Origin: an uncultured Pelagibacteraceae bacterium
GTDB taxonomy: Bacteria; Pseudomonadota; Alphaproteobacteria; Pelagibacterales; Pelagibacteraceae
Length of the DNA: 64,000 bases
Reading direction: 5' to 3'
Assembly (NCBI GenBank): GCA_902587095.1
Contig: CACIJY010000001.1
Span: forward strand, 124,001-188,000
Shown: positions 56,342-64,000 of the stretch, in pieces
Numbering within the stretch: position 1 is the first letter of the stretch
Layout of the letters: each line of letters begins with the position of its first letter
Notes under the pieces: model-generated
Databases searched by the model: none
Told to the model about the DNA's origin: nothing
Seen by the model: the letters and a program-made list of their open reading frames with translations, nothing else
Program-made: the position numbers and the translations under genes

Positions 56342-57505
56342 TTACTTGCTAAAAATGTCTTTTTTATCAACTTTTTCCCATGAAAAAGAACCATCAGATC
56401 CTGGGTCTCTACCAAAATGCCCATACGCGGCTGATTTTTCATAAATAGGTTTGTTTAAACCTAACATTTCTCTTATTCCTCTTGGGCTTAAATCAAAATT
56501 TTTTTTTATTAAATTTTCTACGTGTTTATTCTTCTCCTCATCATTGTCAAATAAGTCTACATAAATAGATAATGGCTTTGATACTCCAATTGCATATGCT
56601 AATTGAATTAAACATTTGTCAGCTATTTTTGAAGCAACAATATTTTTTGCGAGATACCTTGAAGCATATGCTGCGGATCTATCGACTTTTGTTGGATCTT
56701 TTCCTGAGAAAGCTCCTCCGCCATGTGGTGCAGCTCCTCCATAAGTATCAACTATAATTTTTCTACCTGTTAAACCGCTGTCTCCATCTGGACCACCAAT
56801 TACAAAGTTACCAGTTGGATTTACATATATTTCCTCCTCTGAAAGATTATTAAGTAATTCTTTAGGAATAGATTTCTCAATGTAAGGTTTAACAAGATCT
56901 CTTACTTGTGACTGATTAACGTCTGCAGAATGTTGTGTGGATATAACTACTGACTTTACATTTGATGGTTTACCGTCTTTGTATTCTATGGTTATTTGAC
57001 TTTTTGAGTCTGGCTCAATACTTTTCAATTTACCAGATTTCCTATCTTCAGCCATTAATCTTAAAATTTTATGAGAATAATGAATTGGAGCTGGCATTAA
57101 AACATCTGTTTCATTACAAGCATAACCAAACATTATACCTTGGTCTCCTGCCCCTTCATCCTTGTTTCCGGATGAGTCAACCCCCATAGCGATGTCTGAA
57201 GATTGAGCATGCAAGTGGCTTTCTATTTTTGTTGCCTCTTTATAAGTAAATCCATCCTGGTCGTATCCAATGTCTTTAATGCAATCTCTAACTTTTTGAA
57301 TTAAGTCTTCTTTCTTAATTTCAGGGCCCCTTACTTCTCCAGCTAAAACAACTTTATTTGTAGTTGTTAAAGTTTCACATGCAACTCTGGACTGAGGTTC
57401 AGCTCCTAGATATGTATCAACGACCATGTCAGATATCCTATCGCATACCTTGTCTGGATGACCTTCTGATACTGACTCACTTGTAAATAAATAGTTTTTT
57501 TTCAT
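56342..57505 (-). CDS. metK: S-adenosylmethionine synthetase
   Basis: Makes SAM from methionine and ATP. The 387-residue enzyme has [12 protein letters not shown] with the conserved His near residue 16, [12 protein letters not shown] (P-loop-like signature 1) and [19 protein letters not shown] (signature 2). Its start overlaps the lnt 3' end by 29 nt, tying it to the tsaB-to-lnt operon. No SAM riboswitch is visible in front, consistent with its internal position. Confidence 0.98.
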   Translation of the reverse strand: MKKNYLFTSESVSEGHPDKVCDRISDMVVDTYLGAEPQSRVACETLTTTNKVVLAGEVRGPEIKKEDLIQKVRDCIKDIGYDQDGFTYKEATKIESHLHAQSSDIAMGVDSSGNKDEGAGDQGIMFGYACNETDVLMPAPIHYSHKILRLMAEDRKSGKLKSIEPDSKSQITIEYKDGKPSNVKSVVISTQHSADVNQSQVRDLVKPYIEKSIPKELLNNLSEEEIYVNPTGNFVIGGPDGDSGLTGRKIIVDTYGGAAPHGGGAFSGKDPTKVDRSAAYASRYLAKNIVASKIADKCLIQLAYAIGVSKPLSIYVDLFDNDEEKNKHVENLIKKNFDLSPRGIREMLGLNKPIYEKSAAYGHFGRDPGSDGSFSWEKVDKKDIFSK

Positions 57506-59024
57506 TTAGTTTTTTTAAAAAAAAAATTAAAGTAATATAAAAAAATACTAAAAAAAAGAAAATCTTATTACCATGTAGACTGAAGAATGTTGGAAAAGGC
57601 TTAGAAACTGAATTTATTTCAATGCTTCCCTTTTCGGTTGTGTCAATCTTTTGATTAACTTTACCATATAAGCTAACATGAGCAGTGATTCCGTTGTTAG
57701 CTACTCTTAAAACATCTTTTCCCTCCTCTATTGATCTAAAAATAGAATGAGAAAAATGTTGGATAGGACCTATACTATTTCCGAACCAACCATCCTCAGA
57801 AATATTTAAAATAAAGTCATAATCACTTTTTTTATTTAAATTTAGTTTACCAGAAAAAATGATTTCATAACAAATTAGGGGTAAAAATGAAATTGAGCCA
57901 ACATATAAAACATCTCTCTCTTTAGATGAATCAAATGATCTATAACCATATGTTATTTTTTTCAATCCAAGATTAGTTAAAAATTTTTCAAAAGGTAAAA
58001 ATTCTCCAAATGGAACAAGCTTATTTTTGTTATATTTATCCTCTAATATAAATTCTTTGTTAAATAATGCTAGCGAATTGAATATTCGATCTCCATCATC
58101 AAAAGTCATGCCCAATATAATTTTTGAGTCGTTTGTCAATTGATCCGAAATTTGACTAAAATCATTATCTAATTTATTCAATTCGCCTGAGTTAGTTATA
58201 CCTTCGGGATAAATTAATAGTAAATCTTTATCAAGTGGATAACTAATTTCCATCAGTTCATTTAATTTATCTTTTATTGGTTCTTCTGTAAAAAATCTCC
58301 CAATGTTAAATTTAGGGGAAATTAATTTTATTGATGGGTGAATCTTTTTTTTTTCAACTTCTTCAAACTTCTTAATTCTTTTATCTCCATAATACAAATT
58401 AAGTATAAAAATTAGTGTTGCTGATAATATGATAAGAATTTTTTTTAGCTTACCGATTTTAAATATAATTATTATTGGTAAACAATAAAATGTTATAACT
58501 AGTAAGTTCAAGGAATAAGTTCCAATCAAGCTAAGTATTTGAATAGAACTATTGATCTTTAACAAGCTAAATGAAATTAAATTCCATGGAAATCCACCAA
58601 AAATTGTACCTCTTAAATATTCTATAACAGAAAATGTTACTGAAAAAATCAAAATTGAATTAAAATTCATTTTAATATCTAAAAATTTTATTAGATATGA
58701 AAACAACCCATAAAATAACGATAATATAAATGGAACAAATACAATAGATAAAATTATCAAATTCTCAAAATTTTTATCAAACTTCAATGAATTTGAAATC
58801 CAATACAAACTGAATAAAAAATATCCAAATCCATACAACCAGCCAACTAGAAAATCATTAACTAATTTATTATTTAAATTTTTAACTAAAATATAAAAAA
58901 AAAGTGGAAGTGTAAAAAAATTTATAAAAAAGTAATTATAAGGAGGTAAACTAAATGATGATAAAATTCCTAATGATAGTAAAGTTAAAATTATAAAAAA
59001 TTTGTTACTATAAATTAGAGCCAA
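57477..59024 (-). CDS. lnt: Apolipoprotein N-acyltransferase
   Basis: Adds the third acyl chain to lipoproteins at the periplasmic face of the inner membrane. The 515-residue protein has about six N-terminal helices and a periplasmic nitrilase domain; the Glu-Lys-Cys triad lies in [21 protein letters not shown] and [12 protein letters not shown]-terminal helix follows. It overlaps metK by 29 nt and follows ybeY by 1 nt. With the LptM-like gene it supports normal three-acyl lipoprotein maturation. Confidence 0.95.
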   Translation of the reverse strand: MALIYSNKFFIILTLLSLGILSSFSLPPYNYFFINFFTLPLFFYILVKNLNNKLVNDFLVGWLYGFGYFLFSLYWISNSLKFDKNFENLIILSIVFVPFILSLFYGLFSYLIKFLDIKMNFNSILIFSVTFSVIEYLRGTIFGGFPWNLISFSLLKINSSIQILSLIGTYSLNLLVITFYCLPIIIIFKIGKLKKILIILSATLIFILNLYYGDKRIKKFEEVEKKKIHPSIKLISPKFNIGRFFTEEPIKDKLNELMEISYPLDKDLLLIYPEGITNSGELNKLDNDFSQISDQLTNDSKIILGMTFDDGDRIFNSLALFNKEFILEDKYNKNKLVPFGEFLPFEKFLTNLGLKKITYGYRSFDSSKERDVLYVGSISFLPLICYEIIFSGKLNLNKKSDYDFILNISEDGWFGNSIGPIQHFSHSIFRSIEEGKDVLRVANNGITAHVSLYGKVNQKIDTTEKGSIEINSVSKPFPTFFSLHGNKIFFFLVFFYITLIFFLKKLNEKKLFIYK

Positions 59025-59025
59025 T

Positions 59026-59466
59026 TTAGAAATTGAGTTGTTTAAATATTAAATTTTCTTTTTTGTGCATTTTTTTAAAATCTTTATTATATACGTGATC
59101 GTAACCATTTAGATGCAAATATCCATGGATCCACATCTTGTCAAGTTCGTGGTTAAAAGAAGATTTAATTGATCTTTTGTTAATTATTTCAAAACTAATC
59201 GCTATATCTCCAATATATACATTTTTTTTTAACTTAATATTTAAAGGAAAAGACAAAACATCAGTAGGCTTATTTACTCTTCTAAATTTATTGTTTAGAT
59301 TTTTCATTACAGGGTTGCTGGTTAAAAATACAGTAAATTCCTTTATATTTTTCTTTGAATTATTGTGAGAGTTAAATTTTCTTTGTTTTAGTTTAAAATG
59401 ATTTTTTACATTCCTAATTTTTTTTTTCCACTTAGAACAATCAACAACAACATGAATTTTTATCAT
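59026..59466 (-). CDS. ybeY: Endoribonuclease YbeY
   Basis: Zinc-dependent endoribonuclease acting in 16S rRNA 3'-end maturation and ribosome quality control. The 146-residue protein has the metal-binding motif IHGYLHLNGYDH near residues 120-131 and KPTDVLSFPLN upstream. Overlaps phoH by 4 nt in the conserved phoH-ybeY-lnt order. Confidence 0.95.
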   Translation of the reverse strand: MIKIHVVVDCSKWKKKIRNVKNHFKLKQRKFNSHNNSKKNIKEFTVFLTSNPVMKNLNNKFRRVNKPTDVLSFPLNIKLKKNVYIGDIAISFEIINKRSIKSSFNHELDKMWIHGYLHLNGYDHVYNKDFKKMHKKENLIFKQLNF

Positions 59467-60461
59467 TTCTTGAAGTTTTGATCAGCGTAGGCTTTTACTA
59501 TTTTTGAAACTAATGGGTGTCTAACGACATCTGTGTGATCAAAATCAATTATGGATATCTCATTTAAGTGCTTAAGTATTTCTTTTGATCTTTTGAGACC
59601 TGATAATGATTTGTTAGGTAAATCTATTTGTGAAGGATCACCATTAATTACAATTTTTGAGTTTTCGCCTATCCTTGTTAAAAACATTTTGATTTGTGTA
59701 TCTGTAGCATTTTGAGCTTCATCTAAAATAGCAAATGAATTTTTTAATGTTCTTCCTCTCATAAACGCTAAAGGAGCAATTTCTATATCACCAATTTCAA
59801 TACGTTTTTGAATTTTTTCAAAATCTAGAAGGTCATATAAAGCGTCATATAAAGGACGCAAATATGGATCTACTTTTTCTCTCATATCCCCTGGTAAAAA
59901 ACCTAGTCTTTCACCAGCTTCCACTGCTGGCCTTGATAATATAATTCTTTCTATTTTTTTATCTAAAAGCATTGTCAATGCGACAGCAACAGCTAAATAA
60001 GTTTTTCCAGTGCCCGCAGGTCCAGAAGATATTATAACCTCACTATCTCTTAATGCTCTTACATATTTTTTTTGTTTCTCAGATCTTGGTATTACTGATT
60101 TTTTTGGCGTTTTAATTATATATTCAATCTTGTCTGTTCTTTCCTCTATCATAAACTGATTTACCGAAGATATAATATCTTTTTTTTCAATTGTGCCGTT
60201 ATTTATAAATTGATCAAATAAAAAAACAATTGCATTCTTTACTAATTCATTTTTTTTTGGTGTACTTTTTACTAAAATTGAGTTTCCACGGGAATAGATG
60301 CTCGTATTCGTTATTTTTTCAAGATCTTTAAGATTATTATTAAACTCACCGACAACACCCATTAATATATTATTATCTTTGAATATAATACTTAAGGTAT
60401 TATTTTCTGAGTAAACAAATTTTAGATCATTAACAGCTTTTTTATAAATAACATTATTCAA
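59463..60461 (-). CDS. phoH: PhoH-family ATPase
   Basis: P-loop ATPase, 332 residues, functionally linked to YbeY and RNA metabolism (YbeZ type). Walker A is SSGPAGTGKTYLAV near residue 147 and Walker B FAILDEAQNAT. An N-terminal region with a KH-like appearance comes before it. The usual order miaB-phoH-ybeY-lnt is kept, with 1- to 4-nt junctions. Confidence 0.95.
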   Translation of the reverse strand: MNNVIYKKAVNDLKFVYSENNTLSIIFKDNNILMGVVGEFNNNLKDLEKITNTSIYSRGNSILVKSTPKKNELVKNAIVFLFDQFINNGTIEKKDIISSVNQFMIEERTDKIEYIIKTPKKSVIPRSEKQKKYVRALRDSEVIISSGPAGTGKTYLAVAVALTMLLDKKIERIILSRPAVEAGERLGFLPGDMREKVDPYLRPLYDALYDLLDFEKIQKRIEIGDIEIAPLAFMRGRTLKNSFAILDEAQNATDTQIKMFLTRIGENSKIVINGDPSQIDLPNKSLSGLKRSKEILKHLNEISIIDFDHTDVVRHPLVSKIVKAYADQNFKK

Positions 60462-60462
60462 A

Positions 60463-61797
60463 TTAGGCAGCTCTCATATTTTTATTTTCATCTATTTTTC
60501 CAAATAAAGTATTTCGATTTGTTTTGTCTATTTTAACATTTGCTAATTTTCCAATATATTTATCCTGACCTTCAAAGATCACAGAGTTTTGAAAGACATT
60601 TCTTCCAAAAAATTTATTTTGGTTTTTTAATTTATTTTCAACTAAAACTTCAATGGACGAACCAACTAAAGACTCATTTTTTTTCATTTGATATTGCTCT
60701 AAAATAGTCTGAATTTTTATCAACCTTTCCTTTGAGATTTCTTTATCAACTTGATTTAATTTAGAGGCTGGAGTTCCAGGTCTTGGGCTGAATATAAATG
60801 AATAAGAATTAATAAATTTAATCTCATTTACCAAATTTATCGTATCGTTAAAATCGCAATCCAACTCACCTGGATATCCAATAATAAAATCACTAGAAAA
60901 TTCAACCTTGTGATTTTTTTGTTTAATTAATTTATAAATTTCAAGATATTTTTCTACTCTATGATTCCTGTTCATTAATTTTAAGATTTTATTTGATCCA
61001 CTTTGTATCGGTAAATGGATAAAGGGCATCAATTTTTTCGAATTTGAATAACAGTCGATTAAGTCATCAGTCATGTCCTTAGGATGAGATGTTGTATACC
61101 TAATCCTGTCCAGCTCTTTTATTTTTTCTAATTCCAAAATTAAGTCTGATAATTTAAAAATTTTTTCTTTATCTTTGTAAAAATATGCATTTACATTTTG
61201 CCCTAATAAAATTAATTCTTTTACACCATTGTTTGCTAGATTCTCTGCCTCCTCGATTATTTTATTAAAAGGTCTAGAATATTCTGGTCCTCTTGTATAG
61301 GGAACTACACAAAAACTACAAAATTTATCACATCCCTCTTGTATAGTTAAGAAAGAGGATACTTTACTGTCATTATTTTTAATTTTATCTAAGTAATTAA
61401 ATTTATCCTCTGTTTCAAATTCAGTTAATTCCTGTTTTTTTTTCAAATTGAAATTTTCAATAACCTTATTTATTTTATGATAAGATTGCGGTCCAATAAT
61501 AATATCAATATATGGTTCTCTTTTTATCATTTCACCACTTTCGGCTTGCGCAACACAACCTGCAACGATTACAATTGGTTTCTTTTTGTTTTTATAGTTT
61601 TTTCTAACTCTACCTATTTCATCAAAAACTTTCTCTTTTGACTTATCTCTAATGTGACAGGTATTTAATAAAAAACAGTCGGCATCTGAGTAATCACTTG
61701 TTTTAAAATAACCAATATTTTTAACAGTATCATAAATACGATTTGTATCGTATTCATTCATCTGGCACCCAAAAGTTTTAATGAATATTTTTTTCAC
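60463..61797 (-). CDS. miaB: tRNA-2-methylthio-N6-dimethylallyladenosine synthase MiaB
   Basis: Radical-SAM methylthiotransferase modifying A37 of tRNAs. The 444-residue protein has the N-terminal UPF0004 domain with cysteines in TFGCQMNEYD, LNTCHIRDK and AGCVAQAE (auxiliary 4Fe-4S), the radical-SAM CDKFCSFCVVPYTRG near residue 155 and a C-terminal TRAM domain. Second cluster iron demand fits with the neighbouring fur gene, 2 nt upstream. Confidence 0.97.
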   Translation of the reverse strand: MKKIFIKTFGCQMNEYDTNRIYDTVKNIGYFKTSDYSDADCFLLNTCHIRDKSKEKVFDEIGRVRKNYKNKKKPIVIVAGCVAQAESGEMIKREPYIDIIIGPQSYHKINKVIENFNLKKKQELTEFETEDKFNYLDKIKNNDSKVSSFLTIQEGCDKFCSFCVVPYTRGPEYSRPFNKIIEEAENLANNGVKELILLGQNVNAYFYKDKEKIFKLSDLILELEKIKELDRIRYTTSHPKDMTDDLIDCYSNSKKLMPFIHLPIQSGSNKILKLMNRNHRVEKYLEIYKLIKQKNHKVEFSSDFIIGYPGELDCDFNDTINLVNEIKFINSYSFIFSPRPGTPASKLNQVDKEISKERLIKIQTILEQYQMKKNESLVGSSIEVLVENKLKNQNKFFGRNVFQNSVIFEGQDKYIGKLANVKIDKTNRNTLFGKIDENKNMRAA

Positions 61798-61799
61798 AT

Positions 61800-62225
61800 T
61801 TAATCAGATTTTTCTTTAACGCAATAAAGTTCCAATTTTGAATCTACTAATTTGTATCCGTGCTTCTCTGCTATTTTTTTTTGAATAATTTCAATTTCCT
61901 CGCTGGTAAATTCAATTATGTTTCCAGTTTTAATATCTATTAAATGATTGTGGTCATCATTTAATTCATACCTTGCTTTACCATCTTTAAAATCATGTTT
62001 CATTAAAATACCTGATTCTTCAAATAGCTTTACTGTTCTATAAACTGTTGCAATACTTATCTTGTTATCAATATCCGAGACTCTTTTGTAAAGTTCATCT
62101 ACATCTGGATGATCTGACTCACCATAATTTTTTTTTGACTCGGATATTACTCTGGCAATAGTCCTTCTTTGGTCAGTCAACTTTACACCTTTTGCTAAAC
62201 ATTTTTGCTCAATTGTATCTGTCAT
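61800..62225 (-). CDS. fur: Fur-family metal regulator (Fur/Mur type)
   Basis: Metal-responsive repressor, 141 residues. The winged helix contains KLTDQRRTIARVI and ISIATVYRTVKLFEESGIL; the metal-site segment is DDHNHLIDIKTGNIIEF. The CxxC structural-zinc cysteines of E. coli Fur are absent, as in alphaproteobacterial Fur/Mur proteins, some of which sense manganese. The window thus holds both a Fur/Mur and an Irr, the alphaproteobacterial two-regulator layout. It sits between tsaB and miaB in the operon. Confidence 0.93.
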   Translation of the reverse strand: MTDTIEQKCLAKGVKLTDQRRTIARVISESKKNYGESDHPDVDELYKRVSDIDNKISIATVYRTVKLFEESGILMKHDFKDGKARYELNDDHNHLIDIKTGNIIEFTSEEIEIIQKKIAEKHGYKLVDSKLELYCVKEKSD

Positions 62226-62234
62226 ATTATTATT

Positions 62235-62627
62235 TTAACTCATATAAAGTGGTTTAATCAATTTTTTTATTAATTTGCCTTTTTTTAATAATTCCAAAAC
62301 TCTTGAATAATCGTGTTTTTCGACATCTTTAGAGGAAAAACCATAAATTTTAAAACTATATACTAAATTGATAGCTTTTAGAGTTGTTATTGATGTTCTT
62401 ATACTTGAGAATTTACCAGGCCCTAAATTTATTAAAACTTTATCAACTATATCAAAACTTATCATATTTTTATCTAAGAATTTGAATAAAAGAATGGCAA
62501 ACCTATCAAAATTTTTTCTACTGTTTTCATAATCATTAGTATAAGTTTTATTATTATCTATGATTTTGAAAATAATTTTTTCATTTGCAGCATCGATTAT
62601 TAAATTTTTTTTGATCTTTTTTTTCAT
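62235..62627 (-). CDS. tsaB: Short, divergent TsaB-like protein
   Basis: Probable TsaB, the partner of TsaD in t6A37 tRNA modification. The preferred ATG at 62627 gives 130 residues; full TsaB is about 220-230. The N-terminus KKNLIIDAANEKIIFKI fits the ASKHA first strand (usual IDTS), and LINLGPGKFSSIRTSITTLKAI matches the LGPGSFTGLR helix. The C-terminal half is reduced or missing. Its 5' end lies opposite the signal-peptide codons of the deacetylase gene (68-nt divergent overlap). Gene order tsaB-fur-miaB supports the assignment; rimI is absent. Confidence 0.72.
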   Translation of the reverse strand: MKKKIKKNLIIDAANEKIIFKIIDNNKTYTNDYENSRKNFDRFAILLFKFLDKNMISFDIVDKVLINLGPGKFSSIRTSITTLKAINLVYSFKIYGFSSKDVEKHDYSRVLELLKKGKLIKKLIKPLYMS

Positions 62628-63618
62628 AAACAGTTCAGCTTTAGCTGAAAGAAATATCAAATATCATTCTAATGATCATGGAATTGTTTCAATTATGTAC
62701 CATAGATTCAATGAAAATAAATACCCATCAACAAATATTAAAATAGATGTTTTTAAAAAGCAACTTGAACTAATAGAGAAAAACAGTATAGAAATTTATA
62801 ATCCTTCAAAGTTTGATAATGAATTTAATGATCCAAAAAAAGATAAAAAAATTTTAATTACTATAGATGATGCTTTTTCATCTTTTTATGATAATGCCTG
62901 GCCAATATTAAAGGAAAAAGAAATACCATTTATATTGTTTGTCTCTACAGAACCAGTAGGAAAATTTGGTTACATGAACTGGGAACAAATCAAAGAAGTA
63001 TCAGATTATGATTTTGCTTATATAGGTAATCACTCACACACTCATGAATACTTACTAGATTTCTCTCATGATGAATTCAAAAAAGATATTAAAAAGTCTA
63101 TAAATATATTTAAGGAAAAATTAGGTTATAATCCGATTTTTTTTTCTTATCCGTTTGGAGAATATAATTTAAAACAAACAGAATTTATTAAAAATAACTT
63201 TAAGTATGGTTTTGGTCAACATTCTGGTGTCATTGATTTAACAAAAAATCGTTTTGAACTTCCAAGATTTCCAATAAATGAAAAATATGGTGATTTAGAG
63301 AGATTTGAATTTATTTTAAAATTATTTCCCATACCATATAAAAGTTTAAAACCCAGAGACAAATTTATTAGCAAGGATCAGAACCCTCCAACTGTTGAAA
63401 TAGAATTCTTTAAAAGTCAAAAAAATATTCGAAATATTAATTGTTTCTCAAACGAGGGAAATAAATGGAGAGACTCAATTATGAAATTTGAGGAAAATAT
63501 ACTTAAAATTGATTTTAGAGAAGAATTTTCATTTAGACGAGGAAGAGTAAATTGTTCTCTGAAAGATGAAAATATTTGGAGATGGTTAGGTATTCAAATG
63601 TCAATTGAAGTAGATTAA
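62560..63618 (+). CDS. Secreted polysaccharide deacetylase family protein
   Basis: Predicted exported NodB-type deacetylase, 352 residues. A signal peptide (FFLIFFFINSSALA then ERN) precedes the NodB domain: ILITIDDAFSSFYD replaces the usual TFDDG, and NHSHTHEYL and FSYPFGEYN supply the metal and active-site residues. The last 90 residues form an unrecognised domain. Substrate could be peptidoglycan or a surface polysaccharide. The 5' end overlaps tsaB on the opposite strand; its end overlaps the Bax-like gene by 4 nt. Confidence 0.88.
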   Translation: MILKIIFSFAASIIKFFLIFFFINSSALAERNIKYHSNDHGIVSIMYHRFNENKYPSTNIKIDVFKKQLELIEKNSIEIYNPSKFDNEFNDPKKDKKILITIDDAFSSFYDNAWPILKEKEIPFILFVSTEPVGKFGYMNWEQIKEVSDYDFAYIGNHSHTHEYLLDFSHDEFKKDIKKSINIFKEKLGYNPIFFSYPFGEYNLKQTEFIKNNFKYGFGQHSGVIDLTKNRFELPRFPINEKYGDLERFEFILKLFPIPYKSLKPRDKFISKDQNPPTVEIEFFKSQKNIRNINCFSNEGNKWRDSIMKFEENILKIDFREEFSFRRGRVNCSLKDENIWRWLGIQMSIEVD

Positions 63619-64000
63619 ATCAAATTTTTGTATTTAATACTTAAAGGCATTAATTTTACGTCATCAAAATCTTTTAAGGAGTTCTGATTGATAATTTGTT
63701 TAAGTATTTTAGTATACTCCTTACCTGTCTCTGCATAATTGTCTAATTGTTCAGCAAGTAATAAACTATCTAGTTTATCGCTATCATCTCTCAATTGAGC
63801 TCTTAATTGTCTAAAACTTTTATAACTTGAATGGGTGTTTAAATTTCTCTGATAAGCTCTTACAGACGCTTTTAATACTTTAAACTTCATCACTTTATGC
63901 TTTGTGTCACTTTCAGCTCCAGCTGGTTTAATACCGTCTCCAGACCATGTCCATTGCCCAAATAATGCATTTCCTTCAAGAGCAAACCTAGATGTGCCCC
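63615..64000 (-). CDS. Bax-like glucosaminidase, 5' part cut by window edge
   Basis: The open frame continues to the window end, so the 63893 start in the track is an artefact. Visible translation includes GTSRFALEGNALFGQWTW and SVRAYQRNLNTHSSYKSFR, matching the C-terminal half of the Bax/glucosaminidase family, which hydrolyses peptidoglycan glycan chains. About 128 residues are present. The catalytic glutamate region is partly outside or near the edge (RFALEGNAL). Its proximity to a polysaccharide deacetylase suggests cell-envelope remodelling. Confidence 0.87.
   Translation of the reverse strand, partial: GTSRFALEGNALFGQWTWSGDGIKPAGAESDTKHKVMKFKVLKASVRAYQRNLNTHSSYKSFRQLRAQLRDDSDKLDSLLLAEQLDNYAETGKEYTKILKQIINQNSLKDFDDVKLMPLSIKYKNLI

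Noticed and set aside
63615-63893. 92-aa ORF as a stand-alone small protein (S21-like at first glance)
   Set aside because: The frame is open to the window end and the added upstream translation matches the Bax/glucosaminidase family, so it is the 3' part of a longer gene.

Overview
The window looks like chromosome of a SAR11-type alphaproteobacterium (Candidatus Pelagibacter or a close relative). The evidence is very low GC with A/T-rich codon use, short or overlapping gene junctions, Suv3-like helicase, Irr, CarD and Bax-like genes of alphaproteobacterial type, UbiE/UbiB/Coq7 quinone genes and the linked dnaA-dnaN pair. I see no insertion sequence, prophage, CRISPR array or rRNA operon. Species assignment is inference from gene content; no search was run.

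Layout. 1-10 kb: 3'-truncated thrS behind a glycosyltransferase, an alpha/beta hydrolase, and the gltD-gltB-epimerase operon. 10-17 kb: uppP, then a pyruvate dehydrogenase operon in which the lipoyl domain sits on E1 instead of E2, followed by an EamA transporter, and a thiolase. 17-28 kb: tRNA-Arg, a thioesterase/racemase pair, a Suv3 helicase-TerB-ferredoxin-CarD operon, a tiny poly-basic gene with its own promoter and terminator, acyl-CoA synthetase behind tRNA-Leu, a DedA/DsbB/Coq7 run, HNH nuclease, esterase, HIG1 protein and thioredoxin-like protein. 28-36 kb: argH-lptM-lysA-plsC, dnaA-dnaN, rpsT and mutM. 36-41 kb: ubiE-ubiB-coaBC-dut-moeB-like-SH3 protein. 41-49 kb: the irr / katG-oxygenase-DUF2061 peroxide and iron block, then fabA-fabB-fabI-acyltransferase. 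49-64 kb: a long minus-strand series tsaB-fur-miaB-phoH-ybeY-lnt-metK, then nusA-infB-rbfA-rpsO-pnp plus a small membrane protein, a polysaccharide deacetylase and a Bax-like glucosaminidase cut by the window end.

How the parts fit. Most genes are core metabolism (nitrogen assimilation, pyruvate to acetyl-CoA, unsaturated fatty acid synthesis, quinone synthesis), translation and RNA decay. Regulation visible in the DNA is concentrated in three places: ICE-like (Irr) operators in front of katG and of irr itself; an intrinsic terminator 12 nt before the nusA start codon, which looks like an attenuator; and the self-contained basic-peptide transcription unit near 22.9 kb. The most unusual protein architecture is the lipoyl-E1 fusion paired with a lipoyl-free E2. 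Several real genes are too short for the ORF track (LptM-like lipoprotein, the 23-aa basic peptide, a 50-aa membrane protein) and are listed here.
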